Shown piece by piece: positions 43,555-52,779 of a stretch of DNA of 64,000 nucleotides. The position numbers and the translations under genes were made by a program. This DNA comes from Barnesiella merdipullorum (GTDB lineage Bacteria; Bacteroidota; Bacteroidia; Bacteroidales; Barnesiellaceae). The notes under the pieces were generated by a model that was given only the letters and a program-made list of their open reading frames with translations, was not told the origin of the DNA and did not search any database. Position 1 is the stretch's first letter. Every line of letters starts with the position of its first letter. The stretch is taken from positions 1 to 64,000 of the forward strand of contig DXBT01000030.1 of the NCBI GenBank assembly GCA_019116365.1, written 5' to 3'.

Positions 43555-46500
43555 ATGAAAAAATTGTTTACTTTTTTGGCGTGTGCAACTTTGGCCATCT
43601 CGGGCGGATATGCTTTCCAAAAGGTAACTAAAGGGGAGCCGATTAGGAATTTGTCGGTTGCGACAATGCAGATGCAGAGGTTGAGCAACGCCGCGGGTGG
43701 CGAAGTTCAAGGAAAAGAGATTGCACGTCGCAATGTCTCTAAATTGAGAATGAATGGCCACAAGGTCGAGTTGGGTAGAAAAGTTATGAACTACAATCAG
43801 TCGCGCAACTTGTTTGACCGCGTGCTTCGATCCAATGGGCTGGTTTCTCAGGCTGCTGCGGCAGTGGAAGTACCATTTCTCTATGATTTTTCGAATGCCG
43901 AGAATTTTGCCGACGACTGGACCATCATCAATGCAAATAATGATGATGAAACTTGGGAGTATGACAGCAGCAACGGTGGGGTCTCGGTCAAGTACAATGA
44001 TGATTATGTGACCCCTTCCGATGATTACTTGGTTACCAAAGAGCCCATTTCGATACCGGCAGGTGATGGGTACGTGAGGGTTATATTTTCTGCTTTCTCG
44101 AGCAGTTATCCAGAAAATTTCGAAGTGCTTTGGGGCACGACTTCCAATGTGGACGAGATGGAGCCTCTGGCCCAGTATGAAAGCTTCACCGGAGGCAGTG
44201 CATATAACGAGGTAATTGATCTTTCGGTCGAAACGGCAGGTGATTATTATTTCGCCTTCCATGTATATTCCGAAGCCAACCAGTTCGGTGTCAATCTCAG
44301 CCTTGTCGAAATAGGCAGTGGCGAGTATGTGGAAGCAGCCGATATAAGCGCTATGGCCATGTCGATGCCGGCTCCCGGTATTTCGCTCACCACCGGTACC
44401 GTCGATGTTACGTTTGGCAACGCCTGCGGGTTGGATATTACCTCGTTTGCTTTTGAGTGGACGCTTCTTCGCGATGGAGCCGAAGTGGCCTCGGGCAAAC
44501 AATCTGTGACCGAGACATTGGCTCCACAGGCAGATGTTACGGTGCAATTGGCCGACGAACTCGATCTTTCGGAAGTTGGCGTGTATGAGCTGCAGATAAC
44601 CGCTACCGATGTCGTTACCAATGGTGGCAGAGAAGAATCCAATCTGGCCAACAACACAATCAGTGGCAAGACAGTCCATTTCGGTGTGAGCGACGTGCCT
44701 GTGACGGCCGATTTCAGTGCCGGTGAAAGTCCGTCTCAATGGTACAGCGATGGCGGATGGACGTACATAGCCGATGAGGGAGCGATGGTCTGCTACTACG
44801 GTGGTAGTTTATACTCGCAGGGGTTGAATCTGAAAGCCGGATCGACCTACCGCATCAGCTACACCCACAAGGCTGGCATGAACTATATGGGATGGATTCA
44901 GTTGGCCGATAACTATTCATTGATGTGCAGTAAAGATGGTGGCGCGTTTTCGGACATTCATATGGTTGAAAATGAATATACCGAAGAAAATTATGTAGCT
45001 GGCGAGGTGCTTTACGAATGTACCGAAGATGGCGTATATCAGTTCGCGTTCTATCAAAATGAAATGGAATGTCAGTCCACGTTGATGATTAGAGATATCG
45101 AAGTGACCGAATTGTTGGGTTCCGATATGAGCGTAGATGGCATATATGGCATGCCTACCATGGCTCCTGTTTCTCAATCGATCTCGGGCAATGTGCTTGT
45201 TGGTAACAAGGGAGCAACCCCCGTTTCGGGAAATCTCGTTGTCGAGTTTGACGGTTCGCAACTGGCCTCGGTTTCTGTTCCCGAAATTGGTGTTGGCGAG
45301 ACGGCTACGGTACCCGTTGAGTTTACCATTACCGGAGCAACAGCCGGTACTACGGCCCAACTGGAATTTACGGTCTCGATCGCGGGCGCAACCGATACGA
45401 ATGAAGATAACAACACTCAGACCGTATCGTTGGAGGTTACCGATGGTATTCTGGCATTTGATCACACCGAGAATTATACCGAAAACAATACAGTAGGTAT
45501 GGGTGAGGGCATGCCGATGATTGCTGCAATACCCATTCACTTGACCACCGAGAGCATCATTACCGGTATATCGGTGGGTTGGGGTAGTGCCGACAACCAA
45601 GACATTACACTGGCTGCATACAAATATGATCCCGAAAGCCTGACGGAAGACGACACCTATGGCAATGTATATGAATTGGGTCAGAATATATTCACCGAGG
45701 TAGTAGCTCAAGGCTCTGAAGTAGGGCAGATCGAGTATCCCATCACGCCGAAACTTCTGGAACCAGGCGATTACATGATTGCTGTTGGCGTTTCGGGTTA
45801 TTGTCTGGTGGTCGATGGCGTTACTCCCGGTATTCTCTATCTGATAGATAGTGATATGATTATAGACCAAAGCTCGGCCAATTTGGGTACACCGGCCATT
45901 CGCCCGATATTTGGCGAAGGCGAGGTTGCCGAGATTGACTACACGGTAAATGCCATTGTGTCGCCCGTAGGCGAAAGTATATTGGCCAGCAATCAGCCTA
46001 TTGTCGTGCGCGTGACCAACAATAGCCAGTCGGAACAGACGGCAACCTTGTCGGTGACTGTAAATGGCGAAAGTGCCGGGTCGCAAAGTGTAACGCTTGG
46101 CCGTTATGAAAGCAATGAATATACATTCACGGCCGACATGGCTGAACCGGGTAGCTATACCATTGTTGCCACAGTCGAAATCGAGGGCGATGAAAATCCC
46201 GAAGACAATCGCGTGGAAGCAACTGTGGTAAGTGCCGAGCCGCGAGATCCCTACCTGATGGACTTCGAAGGCTGTGCCGACTTCTCGATCGACAACTTCA
46301 ATCCTCAATGGACGACCTACGACGGTGACGGTGCTCCGGCTTATGGAGTCTCGGGATTCACATTCCCCGTACCGACAGGTGGTGTAGCATTCATGGCATT
46401 TAACCCCTATATGACAACTCCTTCACTGGCCGCGAGCGCTCCTTCGCTGGTGCCTACCAGTGGCGAACGCTATGGTATCACCTTCTACACGAATACCGGT

Positions 46501-47067
46501 GAACGTAACGACGACTGGTTGATCTCGCCCAAATTGGCGTTGCCTGCCGAGGGTGCGGCATTGACCATGCAGGTGCAAAGCTTTGACGACCAATATGGTT
46601 TGGAAGAGTATGAAGTGTGCGTATCGACAACCGGCAACGATCCCGCCGACTTTGAGGTCGTGCAATCGGGCGAGGCTCCTTATGACAAATGGGAAAAAGT
46701 TACCGTCGATTTGAGCAAATACAACGGACAAGAGGTACATGTGGCCTTGCATGTGATTTCGTCCGACGTATTTTACTTCATGGTCGATGACATAGAGATT
46801 ACCAAACCCGGTTCGGGCATCGACGATGCTGTGTCGGCTACATGGAGCCTCTATCCTAATCCGGTGAGCGAGACCTTGGTTATCAATACCGCCGGACAGG
46901 AAATCGAATCGGTCGAGATCTATTCGACGACAGGAGCGTTGATCGACACCCTTCGTGGTACAGGTAGTGAGTGCCGCTACAATGTGACGACTCTTGCCCC
47001 TGGGGTATATGTAGCCAAGGTAGTCACTGAGGCAGGAACCCGCTCGATGAGGTTTGCCGTAAAATAA
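43555..47067 (+). CDS. Large secreted multidomain protein (choice-of-anchor J / CARDB-like domains, T9SS sorting domain)
   Basis: The 1170-residue protein has a signal peptide (about 1-21). From N to C it shows: a cleaved-adhesin-type jelly-roll (about 100-245, FLYDFSNAENFADDW); a CARDB-like domain ending in NLANNT (255-380); a second jelly-roll (383-520); a second CARDB-like domain ending NEDNNTQ (523-650); a domain of unknown type (650-800); a third CARDB-like domain ending NPEDNRV (to about 895); a third adhesin domain (903-1080, DDWLISPKL, FYFMVDDIEI); and a T9SS type A sorting domain (about 1095-1170, LYPNPVSETLVI). It should be carried to the cell surface by the type IX system. No protease or hydrolase domain is visible, so adhesion or binding is the likely role. 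It stands alone with its own promoter and terminator. Confidence 0.85.
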   Translation: MKKLFTFLACATLAISGGYAFQKVTKGEPIRNLSVATMQMQRLSNAAGGEVQGKEIARRNVSKLRMNGHKVELGRKVMNYNQSRNLFDRVLRSNGLVSQAAAAVEVPFLYDFSNAENFADDWTIINANNDDETWEYDSSNGGVSVKYNDDYVTPSDDYLVTKEPISIPAGDGYVRVIFSAFSSSYPENFEVLWGTTSNVDEMEPLAQYESFTGGSAYNEVIDLSVETAGDYYFAFHVYSEANQFGVNLSLVEIGSGEYVEAADISAMAMSMPAPGISLTTGTVDVTFGNACGLDITSFAFEWTLLRDGAEVASGKQSVTETLAPQADVTVQLADELDLSEVGVYELQITATDVVTNGGREESNLANNTISGKTVHFGVSDVPVTADFSAGESPSQWYSDGGWTYIADEGAMVCYYGGSLYSQGLNLKAGSTYRISYTHKAGMNYMGWIQLADNYSLMCSKDGGAFSDIHMVENEYTEENYVAGEVLYECTEDGVYQFAFYQNEMECQSTLMIRDIEVTELLGSDMSVDGIYGMPTMAPVSQSISGNVLVGNKGATPVSGNLVVEFDGSQLASVSVPEIGVGETATVPVEFTITGATAGTTAQLEFTVSIAGATDTNEDNNTQTVSLEVTDGILAFDHTENYTENNTVGMGEGMPMIAAIPIHLTTESIITGISVGWGSADNQDITLAAYKYDPESLTEDDTYGNVYELGQNIFTEVVAQGSEVGQIEYPITPKLLEPGDYMIAVGVSGYCLVVDGVTPGILYLIDSDMIIDQSSANLGTPAIRPIFGEGEVAEIDYTVNAIVSPVGESILASNQPIVVRVTNNSQSEQTATLSVTVNGESAGSQSVTLGRYESNEYTFTADMAEPGSYTIVATVEIEGDENPEDNRVEATVVSAEPRDPYLMDFEGCADFSIDNFNPQWTTYDGDGAPAYGVSGFTFPVPTGGVAFMAFNPYMTTPSLAASAPSLVPTSGERYGITFYTNTGERNDDWLISPKLALPAEGAALTMQVQSFDDQYGLEEYEVCVSTTGNDPADFEVVQSGEAPYDKWEKVTVDLSKYNGQEVHVALHVISSDVFYFMVDDIEITKPGSGIDDAVSATWSLYPNPVSETLVINTAGQEIESVEIYSTTGALIDTLRGTGSECRYNVTTLAPGVYVAKVVTEAGTRSMRFAVK

Positions 47068-47109
47068 AGTGAAACGTCATAAGACTCATTGAACAGAATG
47101 AGACTCGGA

Positions 47110-47148
47110 ACATCCCGGGCGACTTTTGTCGCCCGGGATGTCTTTTTT
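47110..47148 (+). terminator. Terminator after the adhesin gene
   Basis: A perfect 14-bp stem ACATCCCGGGCGAC / GTCGCCCGGGATGT with a TTTT loop, followed by CTTTTTT. It lies 42 bases after the stop codon. Confidence 0.95.
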
Positions 47149-47302
47149 CTGCCGGCCGGCAGGGAGCCTTTTCCCCTGCGGTTGGCTGGTCATACGGTAT
47201 AGTTTGGGCCGACCCTCATCGACTGTGCATCGTTTGCCATTTACAATCCTGGGGGGTAGGGAGTGATGAGGCGAATTGAAGAGTGGCTGTTGCAGGAACA
47301 AA

Positions 47303-47340
47303 CAGAAAGGGCTGTGTTCTCACGAGCACAGCCCTCTCTG
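47303..47340. terminator. Terminator after the BlaR1-like gene
   Basis: A 17-bp imperfect stem (CAGAAAGGGCTGTGTTC / GAGCACAGCCCTCTCTG) with a TCAC loop, 24 bases after the minus-strand stop at 47365. T-runs are broken on both sides. Between 47149 and 47302 I recognise nothing. Confidence 0.65.
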
Positions 47341-47364
47341 TTTTCAGTCGGGGGAATCGTTTAT

Positions 47365-49281
47365 TTATTTCTTCTTTTTGGTAGTGATGATGAGGACATT
47401 ATCACTCTCTTTAGTTCCATACTTCTTTTTAGCCTCCTTGCCTTTCAGCACCGTGATGCTGGCAATGTCGTTCGGATCCAGTTTGTTGGCCTCTTTTTCA
47501 GAGACTTTCTTACCGTCGATGACGTAGATGACTACGGGAATCTGTTTGGTTTGGTCGAGGGTAGAGAGGGCATTGATCCCTTTCTCGTCGATGGCTCGGG
47601 TAATGGAGTCGGCATTGGCGCTTATCTGGGCCGAGAGGGACTCGATGCGAGCCATGGCTTCGGGGGAGAGGGTTTTCCCCTCTTTGGTAACGGCTACCTC
47701 TTCACGAATGGAGTCGGACAGGTCTCTCACCCGTTGCTGCCAATTCTGCAGCGACGACTGTTTCGAATGGATAATGACGGTATTCTCTCCGCTGTTGTTG
47801 AGTATCGAGATGTTTCCGACCTGGCCCGATAGGTTGAGCTTTTCCATATCCTCGGCCGAGACCTCCTTGCCATTGATGATATAGGAAAACTCTCCTGCCG
47901 AGAGCTTGTCTATCACTTCGGCCGGGACTTTCTTCCCGTTGATGACGTAGTAGCTCGTTGGGGAGTCTTGTTTTCCGTCGTTCGAGAGGGTTATCTTCAT
48001 CGGTTGGGTATCGTTCGATTCTTTCGTGCTGATGAGCAGGACGCCACCTTTGGCTTCGTCGCCATACTTCTCGACAGCCATTTTCCCTTTGAGAACCGTG
48101 ACACTCTTTATCTGGTCGGCCGAGAGTTTGTTGAGCTCTTCGCGCGAAATCTTTTTACCATCGACGATGCAGAGTGCGCTATCCATCGAGGCCGGTTTTC
48201 CGTTTTCGGTGACATGGATGTTCAGTTTGTTCCCTAAGACTGAGTCGTTTGACGTGTCGATGTTGATATTCATGTTGTTCGTCTGGGAGTTATCGGCCGC
48301 GGTGATGGTGATTTGTTGGGTATCGGAGGTCGATTGCGAGTCGGCCTGGTCGAGCATGGCCAGCAAGTCGGTCGAGGCTATTTTGTCGAGACGTTCCGAA
48401 ACTTCGGGGCGTGCAAATACCGTTACGGTACAGAGTGCGACGGGTATCACATAGAGATACTTCCAGGTCGCTTTGCGGTTGGATTTCTTTTTCAACATCA
48501 TGGTAATACGTTTATTAAGTTTGTTGTGATTGAAATGATTGGTCACGCAATAGAACTTCGAGCCCACCGACCGTTTGATGAGCAACAGCTGGTATTGCCG
48601 GGCATCGATGCCTTGGTCGATAACCTCGGCATCGGCCTCATATTCGTGCACGGTTTGCAGTTCGCGTTTCAGCAGCCAAGCGGCAGGATTGAACCATTGC
48701 AGCCAGGTGCAGAGGTCGGCCACCAGCAGGTCGAACGAGTGGCGCTTGTGTATGTGGGCCGACTCGTGCAGCAGTATCTCGCGGCTGTGCGTCTCGAAGT
48801 CTTCCTCGGAGAGGACAATCCGGCCGAACCAGCTGAAGGGGGCAATCGATTGGGGCAGGACGATAATCTGTCGCCCTTCGTCGTCGGTCACCCGGCGGCC
48901 GCCGTTCATGAGTCGTAGCAGGCGCACGATGGTAACGAGGTAGCGTGTAACGAAAAACATCACACCGGCCCAATAGGTGACTATGGCTGCCACGAGGGCT
49001 ACGGGCCCCGGGGCGGCTGTCGTTTCGACCTCGTCGGTCACATAGGTGAAGGCCGACAGGTTCTCGAGCATCACCACGGTAGCGGGGGCCACACTTTCGT
49101 TTGCGGGAGCCGGCAGAGGCAGATGGCACAGCGGCAACACAAACGAGAGGGGTATGAGGCAGAGCAGGGCCACCCGGTTGTAGCGGTAGAATGTTTCTCG
49201 GCTCAGCAGAATACTGTAAAAGAGAAACAAGACCGCCAGGCAAACGGCCGATTGGAGAATATAGACAAAAAATGCACTCAT
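47365..49281 (-). CDS. M56-family (BlaR1-like) membrane metallopeptidase with plug-like C-terminal repeats
   Basis: The 638-residue protein has several N-terminal membrane segments (about 5-25, 36-52, 93-118) and a cytoplasmic zinc-protease loop with HESAH (His172-Glu173-His176) and the downstream EYEADAEV glutamate. A further membrane segment follows (about 275-291). The rest is predicted periplasmic. Instead of a penicillin-binding sensor it carries units resembling TonB-receptor plug segments: IVDGKKIS...VTVLKGK (about 371-420), YVINGKKVP (445-506) and YVIDGKKVS...ITVLKGK (585-638). In BlaR1 systems ligand sensing triggers cleavage of the BlaI repressor. The BlaI-type gene lies 14 bases upstream in the same operon, so the same logic is likely, with an unknown signal. 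Confidence 0.9.
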   Translation of the reverse strand: MSAFFVYILQSAVCLAVLFLFYSILLSRETFYRYNRVALLCLIPLSFVLPLCHLPLPAPANESVAPATVVMLENLSAFTYVTDEVETTAAPGPVALVAAIVTYWAGVMFFVTRYLVTIVRLLRLMNGGRRVTDDEGRQIIVLPQSIAPFSWFGRIVLSEEDFETHSREILLHESAHIHKRHSFDLLVADLCTWLQWFNPAAWLLKRELQTVHEYEADAEVIDQGIDARQYQLLLIKRSVGSKFYCVTNHFNHNKLNKRITMMLKKKSNRKATWKYLYVIPVALCTVTVFARPEVSERLDKIASTDLLAMLDQADSQSTSDTQQITITAADNSQTNNMNINIDTSNDSVLGNKLNIHVTENGKPASMDSALCIVDGKKISREELNKLSADQIKSVTVLKGKMAVEKYGDEAKGGVLLISTKESNDTQPMKITLSNDGKQDSPTSYYVINGKKVPAEVIDKLSAGEFSYIINGKEVSAEDMEKLNLSGQVGNISILNNSGENTVIIHSKQSSLQNWQQRVRDLSDSIREEVAVTKEGKTLSPEAMARIESLSAQISANADSITRAIDEKGINALSTLDQTKQIPVVIYVIDGKKVSEKEANKLDPNDIASITVLKGKEAKKKYGTKESDNVLIITTKKKK

Positions 49282-49295
49282 AGTCGGGTTGTGTT

Positions 49296-49661
49296 TTATT
49301 TTTCACCTCCTCGTTCCACTTTCTCGATAAGCTCTTTCAGCTCCTTCAGCGAGATGTCCTCCTCTTCGATGAGCGACGAGACCACGCCCAGGTAGGAGCT
49401 GTTGAAGTATTTGCGCACCACCTGGCGGAGGGTTCCCCGCCTGAACGACTCTTCGCTCACGGCAGCATAGTACTGGTAGGTTTTGCCAAACGCCTTATGC
49501 GACAGGTAACCCTTCTCTTCGAGTCCACGCACGATGGTCGATAGGGTATTGAAGTGGGGTTTGGGCTCGTCGTAGAAATCGAGCAGTTCTTTCACGAACA
49601 ACGGGCCTTTGTGCCAGAAGTAGTTCATGATTTCTTCTTCTTTTGCGGTAAGTCCTTTCAT
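49296..49661 (-). CDS. BlaI/MecI/CopY-family transcriptional repressor
   Basis: The 121-residue protein is a winged-helix repressor of the BlaI type: LTAKEEEIMNYFWHKGPLFV at the N-terminus, the recognition region HFNTLSTIVRGLEEKGYLSH, and a C-terminal dimerisation helix. Length matches the family. An earlier TTG could extend it by 8 residues, but the ATG at 49661 gives the conserved N-terminus. It heads the operon with the M56 protease that would cleave it. Four AACTA-N7-TAGTT palindromes lie 28-108 bases upstream and are very probably its operators, which implies autorepression. Confidence 0.95.
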   Translation of the reverse strand: MKGLTAKEEEIMNYFWHKGPLFVKELLDFYDEPKPHFNTLSTIVRGLEEKGYLSHKAFGKTYQYYAAVSEESFRRGTLRQVVRKYFNSSYLGVVSSLIEEEDISLKELKELIEKVERGGEK

Positions 49662-49688
49662 AGGTTTTTGTTTTTGTCGATACAAATA

Positions 49689-49769
49689 AACTAAAAGTTT
49701 TAGTTATTCAACTAATATTTATAGTTAATAAAACTAAACCATGTAGTTTTGTAACTATATTTTTTAGTT
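49689..49769. promoter_or_regulatory. Array of four palindromic operators (AACTA-N7-TAGTT) upstream of the BlaI-type gene
   Basis: Four 17-base sites begin at 49689, 49710, 49732 and 49753, so spacings are 21, 22 and 21 bases, about two helical turns each. All four keep both 5-base arms perfectly, while the 7-base centres differ. The first site is fully palindromic apart from its central base (AACTAAAA G TTTTAGTT). The array lies immediately before the repressor gene and near its presumed promoter. Confidence 0.85.
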
Positions 49770-49774
49770 TAATA

Positions 49775-49822
49775 AAAAAGATAACAAGATGCGGCAGCCG
49801 GTACTGAAACCAACTGCCGCAT
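49775..49822 (-). terminator. Terminator after the MFS gene
   Basis: The minus-strand stem ATGCGGCAG / CTGCCGCAT with a 16-base loop is followed by CTTGTTATCTTTTTTATT. It separates the MFS transcript from the operator array of the BlaI-type operon. Confidence 0.7.
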
Positions 49823-49861
49823 GTATAGAGTTTGGAATAAGTCGATTGAATCGACTTGGGA

Positions 49862-51298
49862 TTACTTTTGGATGTTAGGCTCTTCGAGGCCGTATCTCCG
49901 TTTCTTATCCTCAACTTTCAGCCATAATCCGAACAGGAGAGCCAGGACTCCCAGGCTGGCAAAGATGAGCATCGGGATGGTGTAGTTGTATTGCAGCGGA
50001 TCTTCGATACCGGGATTCGACATGCGCAACGTGGCACCGATAATCATGGGGAAAGAGTAGAGACCGATGTTCTGAATCCAGAAGATAACGGCGTAGGCCG
50101 AACCCAGCAACTTGTTATCAACCAGCTTGGGAACCGAAGGCCACAGCGAAGCCGGTACCAGCGAGAACGAGATACCCAGCAGGATAATCGACAGGTAGGC
50201 TACAATCACAGCGATTACCGTGCCTTTGAGTGCCGGCAATACCAGGGCGAATACCAGGTGGCAGGCAATCATGAGCAGAGCACCGAAGATGAGCATGGTA
50301 GCTCCTTTACCTTTGTGATCGAGGAAGTTGCCCAGGATGGGGGTGATGGCAGCCGCTCCCAGCGGGAATACAAAGAACACGAGCCCCGCTTGCTCGGCCG
50401 TGTAGCCCAGGTTGCATTGCAGCATGTTGATGGCATACTTCTGGAAGGGGAAGATGGCCGAGTAGTAGAGCACGCAGAGGAGAGCTACCAGCCAGAATAC
50501 CTTGCTCGAGAAGATATATTTGAGGTCTGAGATTTTGAAGGGATCGTCTTTTTCTTCGCCGCTTTCGCCCATCTGTTTTTCGAGTTTCTTATCCATGAAA
50601 GCATAGGAGATGAAGCAGATGAGGCCGATAGCCAGCAGGATAACCGCTACCAGTACGGGACGCGACACATCGACGGGAGCAAACTTGTTGGCCAATACCG
50701 GCGAACCCAGCACGACCACAGCTACACCCACACGGGCGATAGCCATCTCGACGCCCATGGCCAAGGCCATCTCTTTACCTTTGAACCACTTGACGATACC
50801 GCGCGAAACCGTGATACCGGCCATCTCGACCCCGCAGCCGAAGAACATGAAGCCGATGGCCGACATCTTGGCCGAGGCGGGCATGCCCTCGTAGAACGGG
50901 GTGACGTTCCACCACTCCAGCGGCAGGTTCATGAATCGGTTCATAAAGGCTTCGGCATTGCTGCCGATGAAGGCATTGCTCACCGCAAAATAGTTGATCG
51001 AGGCACCTACCAGCATGACGGCACCCGAGAGGATGGCGGTGAAGCGAACTCCCATCTTGTCGAGTATGATACCGGCAAAAATCAGGAAGAACACGAATAC
51101 GTTCAGGAAAGTCTCCGACCCGGCGTAATGGCCGTAGGCATCGGGTGACCAGCCTCTGGTGTTTTGCAATAATTCTTGTAGCGGCGAGAGTATGTCCATG
51201 AAGATATACCCAAAGAACATAGCACTCGCCAGCAGGACAAGGGCAGTCCACCGAACCGCCGGGATGTCCTTTATCAATTGAGTCATTTTCTCTGTCAT
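49862..51298 (-). CDS. MFS transporter (oxalate/formate antiporter-like)
   Basis: The 478-residue membrane protein has twelve predicted membrane segments, a central cytoplasmic loop (about 235-260, KKLEKQMGESGEEKDDPF) and the MFS motifs GIILDKMGVRF after helix 2 and GNFLDHKGKGAT after helix 8. It resembles the large Bacteroidetes MFS group close to the oxalate-formate antiporter family. Such proteins move organic anions or small metabolites; the substrate is unknown. It starts 35 bases after the small outer-membrane protein gene on the same strand, so they may be co-transcribed. Confidence 0.9.
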   Translation of the reverse strand: MTEKMTQLIKDIPAVRWTALVLLASAMFFGYIFMDILSPLQELLQNTRGWSPDAYGHYAGSETFLNVFVFFLIFAGIILDKMGVRFTAILSGAVMLVGASINYFAVSNAFIGSNAEAFMNRFMNLPLEWWNVTPFYEGMPASAKMSAIGFMFFGCGVEMAGITVSRGIVKWFKGKEMALAMGVEMAIARVGVAVVVLGSPVLANKFAPVDVSRPVLVAVILLAIGLICFISYAFMDKKLEKQMGESGEEKDDPFKISDLKYIFSSKVFWLVALLCVLYYSAIFPFQKYAINMLQCNLGYTAEQAGLVFFVFPLGAAAITPILGNFLDHKGKGATMLIFGALLMIACHLVFALVLPALKGTVIAVIVAYLSIILLGISFSLVPASLWPSVPKLVDNKLLGSAYAVIFWIQNIGLYSFPMIIGATLRMSNPGIEDPLQYNYTIPMLIFASLGVLALLFGLWLKVEDKKRRYGLEEPNIQK

Positions 51299-51333
51299 TG
51301 TGTTATGTGTTTTTTGATTTGTTTATTCGTCGT

Positions 51334-51858
51334 TTAGAAATAGACCGACAGACCTATCTTCAACCCATACTGGTCGAACTTGTCGGTGAAACTGTGTTCC
51401 CAGTAAAGTGCCGGATCGAGCGATATGTTGTGACTCACGAAGATGGCATAGCCCAGTTCGGCTCCCACATACAGGTAGTCGCGACAGACAGAGCTACCCC
51501 CCTTGGGTTTGTTCCAGGCGTGGGTATAGCCGGTGTTCACCCCGATGAATAGGGTTGTCAAGGTGTAGTAGCGTATGCTCGCCATCAGGTCTATGCTGTT
51601 GTCTTTGTACTCTTTGTTCCAGGCAAAGTCTCCGCCGAGACCTACGAGAAAAGCCAGGTTGTTGGCGATGAAGTTACCCGCCTCGACCTTCAACCCCAGG
51701 TCGAAAGTCTCGTTGCCTGTCTCTTGGGTGTGGGTACTGCCCAGGTTGAAGCCACTCACCTGGGGATTGACAATCCAGGTGTTTTTCAAAATCTGTGCCG
51801 ACCCGGTACTCGACAACAGCCCGATAATCGACAGGATGAGGAATATTCGCTTTATCAT
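51334..51858 (-). CDS. Small outer-membrane beta-barrel protein
   Basis: The 174-residue protein has a signal peptide ending TGSAQ (about residue 21) and alternating hydrophobic/polar strands with many aromatic residues. It ends in the aromatic-terminated strand LKIGLSVYF, typical of an eight-stranded outer-membrane barrel. No specific family is evident. It lies between the MFS gene and the housekeeping cluster, all on the minus strand with gaps of 25-35 bases. Confidence 0.78.
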   Translation of the reverse strand: MIKRIFLILSIIGLLSSTGSAQILKNTWIVNPQVSGFNLGSTHTQETGNETFDLGLKVEAGNFIANNLAFLVGLGGDFAWNKEYKDNSIDLMASIRYYTLTTLFIGVNTGYTHAWNKPKGGSSVCRDYLYVGAELGYAIFVSHNISLDPALYWEHSFTDKFDQYGLKIGLSVYF

Positions 51859-51883
51859 AACTGCATGTGTGAGATGGATGATT

Positions 51884-52126
51884 TTACATATGACGATCGT
51901 TGTGCAGGGTGCGACGATTCGATGCGTCTTGTTTCTGGCGCCGTTCGTTACGTATCATTTCGCGACGTTTCAAGGCCCATCGCAGAGCGATGATGATCAA
52001 CAGCGTGATGGCGATGATACCAAAGTACTCCCAGTAGTTGCCGCTCAGCAGCATGCCGCGGCCAAAGTAGGCCATGACGGCCAGATAGATGAGTAGGAGC
52101 AATGCGATTAGGTTATACCTTTTCAT
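51884..52126 (-). CDS. Small membrane protein of unknown function
   Basis: An 80-residue protein with two hydrophobic segments (about 5-22 and 34-50) followed by a strongly basic, polar tail (LKRREMIRNERRQKQ). An in-frame ATG 16 codons upstream would add a non-hydrophobic extension, so the start at 52126 is preferred. It sits 23 bases after the exonuclease gene in the same operon. I do not recognise the family. Confidence 0.7.
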   Translation of the reverse strand: MKRYNLIALLLLIYLAVMAYFGRGMLLSGNYWEYFGIIAITLLIIIALRWALKRREMIRNERRQKQDASNRRTLHNDRHM

Positions 52127-52149
52127 ATTTGATAATGATATAGAGTTTT

Positions 52150-52773
52150 TTATATAAGGAGCTGGTTGGGGCATTGAAATTTGCCCGATTGTAGAGTCTC
52201 GTAAATCTTGATGCAGCTCCAGGCATCGGTTGCGGCATAGAGTTGCTGTCCGTCGGTCAGGTGGTCGGCCTCCCAGTTGGAGAGGCGCTGTCCTTTTGAT
52301 ATCTTTTTCCCGATGACGATGGCATAGATTTTTTGCAGACTTTGGTCTTCGATGCCGTAGGGCTTGACAAACTTCTGCAACTCCACGAAGTTGCGGGGGG
52401 TAAACTGTCCGTCTTTGAGGCGGTTCAGCATGCAGAAATCGTCTTTGAGCGAAATGCCTACCTTGAGCAGGTTTTCGTCTTCGAGCAAGTGTTTCAAGGC
52501 GGGAGTAAATCCTATGCGGTTGAGCCTGAACAGGTAACAGGTGTCGTGGGTCGATAGCTGCATGAGGGCCACATGGTTGCTTTGGCCTTTCTTGAAGGTG
52601 GGGCGGGTCTCAGTATCGAAGCCTATGATAGGTTCGCGACAGAGCCGCCCGACAGCCTCGGTGGCCAGGGCGTCATTGTCGATCACAACGATTCTTCCGG
52701 GGAATGATTCGATGGGAAGAGTCGCGATGATTTCTTTACTGATTTTTATTTTGTCAGATGCTTCGTTCTCCAT
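52150..52773 (-). CDS. 3'-5' exonuclease domain protein (RNase D-like, DEDDy)
   Basis: The 207-residue protein is a stand-alone DnaQ-like exonuclease: Exo I IGFDTETRPTF, Exo II in KVGISLKDDFCML, and Exo III with YAATDAWSCIKIY supplying the catalytic tyrosine and aspartate. There is no HRDC domain, so it is shorter than full RNase D. It probably trims RNA, or possibly DNA, in the cytoplasm. It follows the DUF5063 gene by 6 bases and belongs to the yicC-gmk-nadD operon. Confidence 0.93.
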   Translation of the reverse strand: MENEASDKIKISKEIIATLPIESFPGRIVVIDNDALATEAVGRLCREPIIGFDTETRPTFKKGQSNHVALMQLSTHDTCYLFRLNRIGFTPALKHLLEDENLLKVGISLKDDFCMLNRLKDGQFTPRNFVELQKFVKPYGIEDQSLQKIYAIVIGKKISKGQRLSNWEADHLTDGQQLYAATDAWSCIKIYETLQSGKFQCPNQLLI

Positions 52774-52779
52774 AATTGT

